64,000 bases of DNA from the NCBI RefSeq assembly GCF_001713475.1, contig NZ_CP016499.1:434001-498000 (forward strand), written 5' to 3'. Made by a program: the position numbers and the translations under genes. The DNA is from Agrobacterium sp. RAC06 (GTDB taxonomy: Bacteria; Pseudomonadota; Alphaproteobacteria; Rhizobiales; Rhizobiaceae). Shown piece by piece: positions 1 through 10,104 of the stretch. Numbering within the stretch: the first letter of the stretch is position 1; every line of letters begins with the position of its first letter. Under the pieces are notes generated by a model that worked only from the letters and a program-made list of their open reading frames with translations, did not search any database and was not told where the DNA came from.

Positions 1-1811
<1,811 letters not shown>

Positions 1812-1959
1812 CTGGCTCTCAGGGCAACGGGAGATCGGTGGGAGATCGGTTTCGAGGCAGGCTATAACCCAAGCCTGCGCCCGGCGCACTTGAAAAATGC
1901 GCGCAATCAAGCCTTTCCTGCGGCTTTCCAGCACAAGAAGCCTTAGCTTTTTCCGATGG

Positions 1960-3378
1960 TCAGACGATGGCGCTGGTGCCAAGCGGCGACTGGTCTAGGA
2001 TGCGGCGGACCGTCTTCAGCCCCTCTATTGAAATCGAACGGTCGCGACCTTCGCTGAAGCCGACGCGAACATGATGATAGACCCGCGACGAACGGGCTGG
2101 CTTGAACTCGTCCTCGTCGTCGATCAGGACATCGGCATCGAGTACCGCCTGCTTGAATGTGCCGGACATCCAGGGTTCGGGAAGCTTCAGCCAGAAGAAG
2201 GGCAGGCGCGGATGGGAGCGGAAATCCTTGCCAGCGAAAAGCTCGCGGACCACGGCCTCCCGTTCGCCGATCTCGGCGAGCACCTTGCCGCGTATTTCGG
2301 CGGCGGCACCCGACAGCACCAGCCGGGCCGAGAGTTCGGCGAGCAGAAAAGGCAGACCGCCGCTTACCATCTTCTGGGTGACGCGCACGCGCTGGCTCAT
2401 ATGGGGCGGGCAGGCGACCCAGCCGCCGCGCACGCCCGCCGCCACGCATTTGGACAAGCCGTTGAGCAGGAAGGTCCGGTCCGGCGCCAGTTCCGCCAGA
2501 AGTGGGATCCCGTCTGCGATCATGCCACCATAGAGATAATCCTCGATCAGCCAGACATTGTACTTGCGGGCGATGTCGACGATGTCCTTACGGCGGGAGA
2601 GCGGCAGGCAGGCGAGCGTCGGGTTCTGGCCCGAGGACATAATGAAGGCTGCCTTGGGGTGTTCGCGGGCGCAGACGCGTTCGAAATCCCCGGGAAGAAT
2701 GCCGTCCTGATCCGAATCGACCAGCGCGATCTGGCGGCCCATGAGGTTGGCGCTGCGCGACACCTGCGAATAGGTGAGGTGCTCGCAAACGATCCGGTCA
2801 CCGGCGCCGCTGACTGCGGCGACAACGGCGTTGATGCCGGCATGCACGCCAAGCTGCGGCAGGACCTGCTCGGCCTCCGGCTGCCAGCTACCCGAAGCGA
2901 GCCATTGCCGACCCGCCTCCAGCCAATCGGGAGAGAGTGTGCGGGTATAGCTCGAAATCTCGCCCGGATGGGCTGTTGCGATCTCCGCCATGATCCGTCC
3001 GACCGTCTCGGCCTGACCGACGTCGATTGCAGCTGTCGTATCGAACCGTAGTTTGCCCGGCGGCGGAACCATCGCCCGGGTGCCCCCATAATTGATCGTC
3101 ACCGGGTCGCGGGCCGAAAGCTCGTTGCCGCCGCTGCTCGCCTGGACATAGGTGCCGCGGCCAACCTCGCCGGTCACCAGTCCGCGCTCTCGGAGCAAAG
3201 CGTAGGCGCGCGAGATTGTCCCTATTGTCACCCCAACATCATAGGCGAGATCGCGCTGCGGCGGCAGCTTCGCTCCATGGGGGAGGGTGCCTGATTTTAT
3301 GGCGCTTTCCGCATCATCCGCAATGCGTATGTAAAGCGGACCAGTGCCGGTATCGAGTGAGGGGAGCCAATTTGTCAT
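1960..3378 (-). CDS. MocR-type regulator (GntR wHTH fused to class I aminotransferase fold)
   Basis: Transcription factor of the MocR/GntR family, about 472 aa. Residues ~15-80 form a GntR-type winged helix ([35 protein letters not shown]). The rest is an aminotransferase-fold domain with the PLP lysine in [13 protein letters not shown] (about K310). Family knowledge: such proteins use PLP or an amino compound as effector and usually control a neighbouring gene. I chose the ATG at 3378 over an in-frame codon 24 bases upstream, because the longer start would lie inside the inverted repeat at 3382-3400. It is divergent from the DUF1127 gene at 3460, so autoregulation and control of that gene are likely. 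The effector cannot be told from sequence. Confidence 0.9.
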   Translation of the reverse strand: MTNWLPSLDTGTGPLYIRIADDAESAIKSGTLPHGAKLPPQRDLAYDVGVTIGTISRAYALLRERGLVTGEVGRGTYVQASSGGNELSARDPVTINYGGTRAMVPPPGKLRFDTTAAIDVGQAETVGRIMAEIATAHPGEISSYTRTLSPDWLEAGRQWLASGSWQPEAEQVLPQLGVHAGINAVVAAVSGAGDRIVCEHLTYSQVSRSANLMGRQIALVDSDQDGILPGDFERVCAREHPKAAFIMSSGQNPTLACLPLSRRKDIVDIARKYNVWLIEDYLYGGMIADGIPLLAELAPDRTFLLNGLSKCVAAGVRGGWVACPPHMSQRVRVTQKMVSGGLPFLLAELSARLVLSGAAAEIRGKVLAEIGEREAVVRELFAGKDFRSHPRLPFFWLKLPEPWMSGTFKQAVLDADVLIDDEDEFKPARSSRVYHHVRVGFSEGRDRSISIEGLKTVRRILDQSPLGTSAIV

Positions 3379-3381
3379 GAG

Positions 3382-3475
3382 GACAATTCTATAGATTGTC
3401 ACCCTCTTCCAGTCAATTCATAGAGAATTCCTAGAAGAGAAAAACCAGGATTTGCCGCCATGGTGACAATAGATA
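3382..3475. promoter_or_regulatory. probable MocR operator: repeated ATTGTC/GACAAT boxes in the divergent promoter
   Basis: GACAAT (3382-3387) and ATTGTC (3395-3400) form a palindrome with a 7-base spacer, four bases upstream of the MocR start codon. A second arm, GGTGACAATAGATA at 3462-3475, is an inverted copy (12 of 14 bases) of TATAGATTGTCACC at 3390-3403 and covers codons 1-5 of the DUF1127 gene. The arrangement suggests that one regulator can block both divergent start regions. The sequence repeats are seen; binding by the adjacent MocR protein is inferred. Confidence 0.55.
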
Positions 3476-3720
3476 CAATGCCGTCGAGCGACTCCCGTCA
3501 AAAGATCGCTTTGCCGATCCGCAACGAGGCGTCGTCGCCATTGAGCAGTCTTGCCCGAATGATCAAGCTGTGGTGGCGGGTGCGGAAGACGCGTGTGCAG
3601 CTTTCGCAATTGACGGAAGAGCAATTGCGCGATGTCGGACTGTCGCCTGATATGGCCGAGCGGGAAATCAGGAAGTCGCGGCTGCTTTTGATCGATCGGT
3701 GTTTTCAGCCGCCCATGTGA
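3460..3720 (+). CDS. DUF1127 small protein
   Basis: Protein of 86 aa ending in a DUF1127 (YjiS-like) module: KLWWRVRKTRVQLSQLTEEQ followed by LRDVGLSPDMAEREIRKS, a short basic helix-rich motif common in alphaproteobacteria. Start ATG 3460 has AGGA at 3447-3450; a second ATG at 3478 is possible. Family knowledge: short DUF1127 proteins in Agrobacterium and relatives have been linked to RNA turnover and phosphate or carbon metabolism, but this longer one with an N-terminal extension of ~40 aa has no known role. Its promoter region carries the repeats shared with the divergent MocR gene. It ends one base before the stop codon of the convergent lipoprotein gene. Confidence 0.8.
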   Translation: MVTIDTMPSSDSRQKIALPIRNEASSPLSSLARMIKLWWRVRKTRVQLSQLTEEQLRDVGLSPDMAEREIRKSRLLLIDRCFQPPM

Positions 3721-4107
3721 TCAGCAGTCATTCCTGCCGTTCGCCCATCGAACGACGTCCTGGCGAATCCGCGGCGCGACATCCTCGTTCAGGAGTGGGC
3801 CGAATGCGTCAAGGCGAGGGGGCTTTCCTTCCGCCTGAACCACCAGCACGGGGCGGTCGTCGCGTGATCCCTTGCGCACCAGGAGGATCCGTGGACGACC
3901 GGAGAAAGAGCTGAGTTCAGGGGAAAGCTGGTAGGTCTTGAACGCGGCGTCTCCGGACTTGAACCAGCAGCGGTTCGCAGCGACAGCGACTTTTTCCATG
4001 ATGTCGAGTGCCGATTGACCGGCTGCCGGCGGGCGCGGTGCCTCCGGCTTGCAGGCGGAAAGGCCGGCTGCTGCAACGAGAATGGCGGAGAAGGCGAGGC
4101 GGCGCAT
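3721..4107 (-). CDS. hypothetical lipoprotein
   Basis: Protein of 128 aa with a lipoprotein signal: MRRLAFSAILVAAAGLSAC, lipobox LSAC with the lipidated cysteine at 19. The mature part has two further cysteines (RCWFKSG and the C-terminal NDC) that could pair in the periplasm. I recognise no domain. It lies between purQ and the DUF1127 gene, co-directional with the purine genes, with its start about 60 bases from the purQ stop. Its position probably reflects ordinary rhizobial gene order and not a purine role. Confidence 0.75.
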   Translation of the reverse strand: MRRLAFSAILVAAAGLSACKPEAPRPPAAGQSALDIMEKVAVAANRCWFKSGDAAFKTYQLSPELSSFSGRPRILLVRKGSRDDRPVLVVQAEGKPPRLDAFGPLLNEDVAPRIRQDVVRWANGRNDC

Positions 4108-4168
4108 GGGCGATCTTTCGGCTGATGGCCGCCTTCCCTTAAACGTCCGTGGTTAAGCGAAGCTTACT

Positions 4169-4840
4169 TCAGGCCGCGATGACGTCGAGCGCCGAGGCGA
4201 AGATGCCGCGGCCATCGTTGCCGCCGTGGGCAGCTTCGATCAGGTTTTCCGGATGCGGCATCATGCCGAGCACGTTGCCCTTCGCGTTGATCACGCCGGC
4301 AATGTCGTTCATCGAGCCGTTCGGATTGGTGCCGTCGGCATAGCGGAAGACGACCTGGCCATTGCCCTCGATCGTCTTCAGCGTCTCTGCGTCCGCGAAA
4401 TAGTTGCCGTCATGATGAGCGACCGGGCAGCGGATGATCTGGCCCTTGGCATAGGCGCGGGTGAAGTCGGTATCGGCGTTCACCACTTCCAGCTTGATTT
4501 CCTTGCAGACGAACTTCAGCGAAGTGTTGCGCATCAGGGCGCCCGGCAGCATGCCGGCTTCGACCAGGATCTGGAAGCCGTTGCAGACGCCGATAACCTT
4601 GACGCCCTGTTCTGCCTTTTCCTTGATCGCCTGCATCACGGGCATGCGGGCGGCAATCGCGCCGCAGCGCAGATAGTCGCCGTAGGAGAAGCCGCCGGGG
4701 ATGACGATCAGGTCGACATCCGGGATCTCGGTCTCGGTCTGCCAGATCGTCACAGGCGCGTGGCCGGAGATCTTGGTGAGGGCCGCGATCATGTCGCGGT
4801 CACGGTTGAGGCCTGGGAGCTGGACGACGGCTGATTTCAT
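4169..4840 (-). CDS. purQ: FGAM synthase glutaminase subunit PurQ
   Basis: Class I glutamine amidotransferase of 223 aa that supplies ammonia to PurL. Catalytic cysteine C86 lies in GVCNGFQIL, and the His/Glu pair H196/E198 in GMMPHPENL. Length is normal for stand-alone PurQ. The ATG (4840-4838) overlaps the stop of the upstream 85-aa gene in an ATGA arrangement, so the two are probably translationally coupled. Part of purC-purS-small gene-purQ, read leftwards. Confidence 0.97.
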   Translation of the reverse strand: MKSAVVQLPGLNRDRDMIAALTKISGHAPVTIWQTETEIPDVDLIVIPGGFSYGDYLRCGAIAARMPVMQAIKEKAEQGVKVIGVCNGFQILVEAGMLPGALMRNTSLKFVCKEIKLEVVNADTDFTRAYAKGQIIRCPVAHHDGNYFADAETLKTIEGNGQVVFRYADGTNPNGSMNDIAGVINAKGNVLGMMPHPENLIEAAHGGNDGRGIFASALDVIAA

Positions 4841-5094
4841 GGCTGTGGCTCGAACCTTGCTTGGGCTTCCTGGAACTCGCGCAGTTCCAGACGATTGTCG
4901 ATCCGGTCTAACCGGCTTTCGAAGTGTCCGACGGTTGCGCGCAGGTTGTTGACGTCGCCCTGCAGCGCATGCAGTTGCGCGCGCATTGTCTGATTATCCG
5001 CGCGCAACTCGCTGATGGCAAAGTCCACCTTGTCAAATCTCTGATGGAGCTTCTTCAGAAGCTCAAACATCAATTCGCTGGTGACGTCAGCCAT
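4837..5094 (-). CDS. small coiled-coil protein in the pur operon
   Basis: Protein of 85 aa, [18 protein letters not shown] onwards, with regular heptad spacing of L/V/I/F over most of its length, predicting one long coiled coil. No catalytic motif, signal peptide or membrane segment is visible. It sits between purS and purQ, 19 bases after purS, and overlaps purQ by four bases. That placement suggests co-translation with FGAM synthase subunits. A structural or scaffolding role is only a guess. Confidence 0.75.
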   Translation of the reverse strand: MADVTSELMFELLKKLHQRFDKVDFAISELRADNQTMRAQLHALQGDVNNLRATVGHFESRLDRIDNRLELREFQEAQARFEPQP

Positions 5095-5113
5095 CGCGCA
5101 TCTCCTACAACCC

Positions 5114-5356
5114 TCAGGCGATGGAGATAGTATAGTTCTCGATGACCGTGTTGGCGAGGAGCTTCTCGCACATCGCCTTCAGGTCGCTTTCAGCCTTGGC
5201 CTTGTCTTCGCCTGCAAGCTCGAGATCGAAGACCTTGCCCTGGCGGATCTGGCCAACGCCGTCAAAGCCGAGCGCGCCGAGCGCGCCTTCGATGGCCTTG
5301 CCCTGAGGGTCAAGTACGCCGTTTTTCAGGGTTACGGTGACGCGTGCCTTGATCAC
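5114..5356 (-). CDS. purS: FGAM synthase subunit PurS
   Basis: Small subunit (80 aa) that bridges PurL and PurQ in the three-part FGAM synthase. MIKARVTVTLKNGVLDPQGK matches the PurS N-terminus, and the body ends in the expected ENYTISIA-like strand. I chose GTG at 5356-5354, with GGAG nine bases upstream, over an in-frame TTG at 5371 that would lie in that ribosome-binding site. It follows purC closely (18 bases) in the same operon. Confidence 0.93.
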   Translation of the reverse strand: MIKARVTVTLKNGVLDPQGKAIEGALGALGFDGVGQIRQGKVFDLELAGEDKAKAESDLKAMCEKLLANTVIENYTISIA

Positions 5357-5374
5357 TGATCTCTTCTCCAAAGC

Positions 5375-6139
5375 TTACTTGACGAGAACCGGGCCAGTGC
5401 CGCGCACCGGTTCGTTTTCATTCATGATGCCGAGACGACGGGCGACTTCCTGATAGGCTTCAAGCAGCCCACCCAGATCCTGGCGGAAGCGGTCCTTGTC
5501 GAGCTTCTCGCGGGTCTCGATGTCCCACAGACGGCAGCTGTCCGGCGAGATTTCATCGGCCAGGATGATGCGCATCATGTCGCCTTCATAGAGGCGGCCG
5601 CATTCGATCTTGAAGTCGACGAGCTGGATGCCGATCCCGAGGAAGAGGCCTGAGAGGAAGTCGTTGACGCGGATGGCGAGCGCCATGATGTCGTCGAGCT
5701 CTGCAGGGTTCGCCCAGCCAAATGCCGTGATGTGCTCTTCGGAGACCATGGGGTCACCGAGCGCGTCCGACTTGTAATAGAACTCGATGATCGAGCGCGG
5801 CAGCACGATGCCTTCCTCGATGCCGAGGCGGGTCGAGAGCGAACCGGCGGCGACATTGCGCACGACGATCTCGAGCGGGATGATCTCGACTTCCTTGATC
5901 AGCTGCTCGCGCATGTTCATGCGGCGAATGAAATGGGTCGGGATGCCAATCTTGTTCAGATGCGTGAAGACGTATTCGGAGATGCGGTTGTTCAGAACGC
6001 CTTTCCCGTCGATGACTTCATGCTTCTTCTTGTTGAATGCCGTTGCATCGTCCTTGAAGAACTGGATCAGCGTGCCGGGCTCGGGACCTTCATAGAGGAT
6101 CTTTGCCTTGCCCTCGTAAACGCGGCGGCGACGGTTCAT
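5375..6139 (-). CDS. purC: SAICAR synthetase PurC
   Basis: Phosphoribosylaminoimidazole-succinocarboxamide synthase, 254 aa, which joins CAIR and aspartate with ATP in purine synthesis. It has the family N-terminus [20 protein letters not shown], the central [14 protein letters not shown] motif and the ECGRLYEG and [12 protein letters not shown] segments that bind substrate and metal. Length is typical. It is the first gene of the leftward purC-purS-(85 aa)-purQ operon; the operon promoter must lie in 6140-6382, shared with the divergent DUF1476 gene. Confidence 0.97.
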   Translation of the reverse strand: MNRRRRVYEGKAKILYEGPEPGTLIQFFKDDATAFNKKKHEVIDGKGVLNNRISEYVFTHLNKIGIPTHFIRRMNMREQLIKEVEIIPLEIVVRNVAAGSLSTRLGIEEGIVLPRSIIEFYYKSDALGDPMVSEEHITAFGWANPAELDDIMALAIRVNDFLSGLFLGIGIQLVDFKIECGRLYEGDMMRIILADEISPDSCRLWDIETREKLDKDRFRQDLGGLLEAYQEVARRLGIMNENEPVRGTGPVLVK

Positions 6140-6382
6140 GGGTGGTTTTCTCTATTGTTGGCATCCCGGCGCGCCTGGCGCGGATGCAGTGGATCGGTCT
6201 TTGAAGCGGTCCCTTAACGGAAAACCTTCGTTTTCACAATGCGCAGATCACCCCTTCCTGCCAAAACGTCGCGCTGCCAACGACTCATCCGGACTCGCGG
6301 AAGTTTGCATTGCACTTTGTACTCCCTTTTGATTAATGGGGAAACGAAACCGCACGATGGCGGCACAAAATGGGAGATCGAT

Positions 6383-6697
6383 ATGAGCGGCATCAGTGAT
6401 CGCGAAAAGGCCTTCGAAAACAAGTTCGCACACGACCAGGAGCTTCGCTTCAAGGCGGAAGCCCGCCGCAACAAGCTGGTGGGTCTGTGGGCCGCCGGCC
6501 TGCTCGGCAAGACCGACCCGGACGCCTATGCGAAGGAAGTCATCGCTGCCGATTTCGAAGAGGCTGGCGACGAGGACGTGATCCGCAAGGTCATGGGTGA
6601 TCTGACGGCCGGTGGCGTGTCGATCACCGACGAAGAGCTGCGCACGAAAATGGTCGAGTTCCTCGGTCAGGCCATCGACCAGATCCAGAACAGCTGA
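6383..6697 (+). CDS. DUF1476 protein, F1-ATPase inhibitor zeta-type subunit
   Basis: Protein of 104 aa of the DUF1476 family, whose Paracoccus member (zeta subunit) binds and inhibits the F1Fo-ATPase. Seen: MSGISDREKAFENKFAHDQE, then a helical body ending FLGQAIDQIQ. I chose ATG 6383 because of the GGGAGA ribosome-binding site at 6372-6377; the reading frame is open 48 codons further upstream, but that part is unlike the family. It is monocistronic and is followed by a strong terminator at 6723. Confidence 0.9.
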   Translation: MSGISDREKAFENKFAHDQELRFKAEARRNKLVGLWAAGLLGKTDPDAYAKEVIAADFEEAGDEDVIRKVMGDLTAGGVSITDEELRTKMVEFLGQAIDQIQNS

Positions 6698-6722
6698 TCA
6701 AACGATCCGCGACTGCAACGAC

Positions 6723-6758
6723 AATCCGCCCGGGCTCAGCCTTGGGCGGATTTTCTGT
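6723..6758 (+). terminator. rho-independent terminator after DUF1476 gene
   Basis: Nine-base perfect stem AATCCGCCC (6723-6731) / GGGCGGATT (6744-6752) with a 12-base loop, followed by TTTTCTGTTT. It overlaps the last codons of the convergent diguanylate cyclase gene (stop at 6736-6738). Confidence 0.85.
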
Positions 6759-9249
6759 TTCTGAGCCGTTCGGAGACATCACTGAAGCTGGCCGGCCAGG
6801 CAAGGCCGTAGCCCTGCAGGATATCGCAGCCGAGCCGGGCGAGGATGCGGGCATGCTCCTCGGTCTCCACCCCTTCTGCCGTCACCTTGATGCCGAGTGA
6901 GCGCGCGATCTGGATGATCGACTTGACCAGGATGCGCTGCTCCTGGCTGTCGGGCACGTCCTCGATCAATTGTCGATCGATCTTCAGTGTGGTCGGTTTG
7001 AGGTTCAAAAGCCCGACGATCGATGCATGTCCGGTGCCGAAATCGTCGATCTCGATGTCTATCGCCAGGCGCCGCAGCATGTCGAGGTTGCTCATGACAG
7101 CGGAGTCCTGACGGTCGAGGAAGACGCTTTCCAGAAGTTCGAATGACACCGTGCCCGGCTTGATGTCGAGATCGGCGAGGCCTCGTGCCAGGTCGGGGTC
7201 CGTCAGCCGGCGGGCGGAGACGTTCACGGAGATCTTCGGCGGGGCGATGCCCTCCTGGCGCCAGGCGTCCAGGTCGCGAAGCGCCTTTTCAAGGATCAGG
7301 CCGTCGATCTGGGCGAGGATGCCATACTCTTCAGCGATCGGAAGGAACTTGTCGGGGCCGAGGATGCCGCGGGTCGGATGGCGCCAGCGCGCGAGGCACT
7401 CCGCCCCGGCAACGGCCCGCGTGCGCGCATCGAACTGCAGCTGGTAGTGGGGGAAGATCTCGTCGTTCTCCAGCGCCCGTAGCAGTTCGCTAGACAGCCG
7501 GTTGGTATCGGCGAGCAAGGTTCGGCTTGCCTGGACATAGAATTCGTAGCGGTTGCGACCGAGATTTTTTGCCTTGTAGAGCGCAATATCTGCATTCTGC
7601 AGCAACTGCTTCGGGTCGATGTCGCGGGTCAGGGTATGCGCGATACCGATGCTTGCGCCAAATCGGCATTCCTGGCCATTGTACCAGGCCGGTTGCCGCA
7701 TCTGGGCTATGATGCGGTTGGCGATGGCGATGAGAGTGGGTGTTGCGCCGTCGTGGTCGAGGAGAACGACGAACTCGTCTCCCCCGATTCGCGCGGCAAA
7801 GTCGGTGATCCGGATGTTTTCGCGCAGGATGCGGGCCGCCAGCATCAGCATGGCGTCGCCGGCGCCGTGACCAAGCGTGTCGTTGATCTGCTTGAAGCGG
7901 TCGAGGTCGATGTGCAGGATCGCGATGCCGGATCCGAGCGCGCCCTTGCCGGCGCGCCATTCTTCGAGCTTTTCCTCGAGGTAGCGTCGGTTCGGCAAGC
8001 CCGTCAGGTAGTCGTGCAGGGCCGACTGCTCGGCCTCCAGTCTTGTCCGCTCAAGCTCCGCATTGCGTGCTTCGGCCAACATCTTCTGCTGCTCGAGTTC
8101 CTGTCTGAGGCGCTGATCCTCGGTCACGTCCCAGTTCACGCCGATCATCTTCAGCCGGCCGTCGTGGTCCATGAAGGGGAGGCTGTTGGAGCGGATATAG
8201 CGTGTGCTGCCGTCCCGGGCGATGATCCGGTAATTGTCAGTGAACGGTTTCAGTTCGGCAATCTTTGTCGCGACGTAAGCCAGCGTCCGGGCACGGTCTT
8301 CCGGATGAAGCTTGCTCTCCCAGAAACCGCCGATCTGGACTTCGCAATCGTTTTCGACCTCGAAGATGCGGCGCATCCCTTCGTCCCATTCGCTGGTGCC
8401 GGCGTCGAAATCCGTTTCGAAGATGCCGATACCCGAGATGTCGATTGCGAGCTTCAGGCGGCGGGAGAGGCCCTCCAGCCATTCTTCCTGCTGCTTGCGG
8501 GCGCTGATGTCGGTGTCGGTGCCGATGATGCGGACGGGTTTGTCGTTTTCGTCGCGCTCTACGCAGGCGCCACGGCACTCGATCCAGACATAGTGACCGT
8601 CCCGATGGAGTTCCCGGTACTGGAAGACGCTGTAATCCGGGTCGCCCGCGTTTTGCCGTTCGATGCAATGCACGACGCGCTCGCGATCCTGAGGATGCAC
8701 CAGTTCCAGCCATTCCTCCATCGTTGGCGGGAAAGTGTCGTTCGGTCCCAGTCCCCGGATCTTGCGCCAGACGTCGGAGTAATAGAGTTCGCCCGAACTG
8801 CGTTGATCCCAGACACCTAAGATCGAGCCGACCAGCGCGTGGTTCCAGCGGCTTTCGCGCTCTTGCACCTCATGCAACTGTCGGCGAAGGGCTGTCACGT
8901 CCGTCATCTGGAGCAGCACGGAACCGACCCTGGAGTCTGCTGAGGCTTGGCTTGCCAGCGTGACGATGAAATGTCGTGTGTCGGCGCCCGGCGTCGAAAT
9001 TTCCAGTGTCGACGGAGCCCCGTCCATTCGCCGGCCAAGGGCCAGCAGCAATTTGGCGGCGTCGGCGCCCTGCAGGTGTCTGACGAGATTGTCGCCGGGC
9101 GCAACGGCCTCCCCGAGGGCCGCGCCCAGAGCCTTGTTCATCGTCCGGATAATGCCGTCGGGATCGATCCAGGCCGCCGGGAAGGGAAGGCAGGCGATGT
9201 CGATACCACCCGCGCCGGGAGTAGAGGGAGAGGCCGCGTGTGCGCGCAA
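6736..9249 (-). CDS. PAS-PAS-PAS-GGDEF-EAL cyclic-di-GMP protein
   Basis: Cytoplasmic sensor and c-di-GMP turnover protein of about 837 aa. Numbered from an in-frame TTG at 9279: PAS-like segments ~30-130, 145-260 and 275-390 (each later one with a PAC motif such as VRIIGTDTDIS), GGDEF domain 420-590 with intact GGDEF at 499-503 and a product-inhibition RxxD at 490-493, then an EAL domain 600-840. The EAL signature reads ECL (627-629), but the N, E, DDFGTG, K and EGVET metal and catalytic motifs are present. No membrane segment. I favour TTG 9249, which has GAGGAG seven bases upstream. It could be bifunctional; direction of activity cannot be told from sequence. Confidence 0.88.
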   Translation of the reverse strand: MRAHAASPSTPGAGGIDIACLPFPAAWIDPDGIIRTMNKALGAALGEAVAPGDNLVRHLQGADAAKLLLALGRRMDGAPSTLEISTPGADTRHFIVTLASQASADSRVGSVLLQMTDVTALRRQLHEVQERESRWNHALVGSILGVWDQRSSGELYYSDVWRKIRGLGPNDTFPPTMEEWLELVHPQDRERVVHCIERQNAGDPDYSVFQYRELHRDGHYVWIECRGACVERDENDKPVRIIGTDTDISARKQQEEWLEGLSRRLKLAIDISGIGIFETDFDAGTSEWDEGMRRIFEVENDCEVQIGGFWESKLHPEDRARTLAYVATKIAELKPFTDNYRIIARDGSTRYIRSNSLPFMDHDGRLKMIGVNWDVTEDQRLRQELEQQKMLAEARNAELERTRLEAEQSALHDYLTGLPNRRYLEEKLEEWRAGKGALGSGIAILHIDLDRFKQINDTLGHGAGDAMLMLAARILRENIRITDFAARIGGDEFVVLLDHDGATPTLIAIANRIIAQMRQPAWYNGQECRFGASIGIAHTLTRDIDPKQLLQNADIALYKAKNLGRNRYEFYVQASRTLLADTNRLSSELLRALENDEIFPHYQLQFDARTRAVAGAECLARWRHPTRGILGPDKFLPIAEEYGILAQIDGLILEKALRDLDAWRQEGIAPPKISVNVSARRLTDPDLARGLADLDIKPGTVSFELLESVFLDRQDSAVMSNLDMLRRLAIDIEIDDFGTGHASIVGLLNLKPTTLKIDRQLIEDVPDSQEQRILVKSIIQIARSLGIKVTAEGVETEEHARILARLGCDILQGYGLAWPASFSDVSERLRNRKSAQG

Positions 9250-9382
9250 AATCAGGCTCCTCGCTTCACATGATTGCAAGGAGTCTATGAGTACCCGCTT
9301 AAGAAGGGCTTAAACTGGTCCTGAGGATGCCAGGATTAACCCAACGTTTGCATCTCTTCGGATTGGACGCTTGCTCTCGAAC

Positions 9383-9937
9383 TCAGGCCTGCAGGCGGCC
9401 GATAAACTGCGCGAAGACCATCGTGCCTTCCGGCCATGGTCCGTGCCCGGATTCGGCGTTTATGTGACCCGATTCGCCTGCATCGATCAGGAACGAGCCC
9501 CAGGCATTGGCGATATCCTCTGCATGGGCATATTCGCCGAAGGGATCATTCCGGCTCGCGATCAGGAGCGACGGAAAGGGCAGGGTCAGGCGCGGATAGG
9601 GCCCGAAAGTCATTAGGTGCTTGGGCCGGATCTCGGGATTGGAAACGTCGGGCGCGGCGACGAGAAAGGCGCCGGCGACCTTGTTCTTCATCTCCGGGAT
9701 CGCATGCACGATCGCAGGGACGCCAAGCGAATGCCCGACGAGTACGACCGGCTTGGTGGCCGCGTTGACCTCTTCGGCCACGCGGGCGACCCAGTCTTCG
9801 CGCACGGGCTTTGACCATTCCGCCTGTTCCACGCGCCGCGCCGTCGATAGCTTGCCCTCCCACCGGGTTTGCCAGTGGTCGGGGCCGGAATTGGTGTAGC
9901 CGGGAACGATCAGGATTTCTGCGTCTGAAACTTTCAT
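9383..9937 (-). CDS. RBBP9/YdeN-type alpha/beta hydrolase
   Basis: Small serine hydrolase of 184 aa in the DUF1234/RBBP9 family. MKVSDAEILIVPGYTNSG with the following HWQTRWE is the family N-terminus; the nucleophile elbow is GHSLG (VVLVGHSLGVPA), the acid lies in SRNDPFGEY and the histidine in ESGHINAESGHGPWP. ATG 9937 is chosen because the 26 upstream in-frame codons look unlike the family. The substrate is unknown. The gene is divergent from the tannase-like gene. Confidence 0.85.
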   Translation of the reverse strand: MKVSDAEILIVPGYTNSGPDHWQTRWEGKLSTARRVEQAEWSKPVREDWVARVAEEVNAATKPVVLVGHSLGVPAIVHAIPEMKNKVAGAFLVAAPDVSNPEIRPKHLMTFGPYPRLTLPFPSLLIASRNDPFGEYAHAEDIANAWGSFLIDAGESGHINAESGHGPWPEGTMVFAQFIGRLQA

Positions 9938-10104
9938 GGCCCCTATCTGCTGTCCCGCATGCTCGTCGTCAAGATTATGCCTCCTCGAAGGCTCGACAAA
10001 AATAATACGCAACACATACTAGTTCGATCTTGTGGGCGGTGTTACGATCAGATCGCGCCCGGATCGGGAGGAGATCGATCGGGGCAGTTATCGGGAGGAA
10101 TTTC

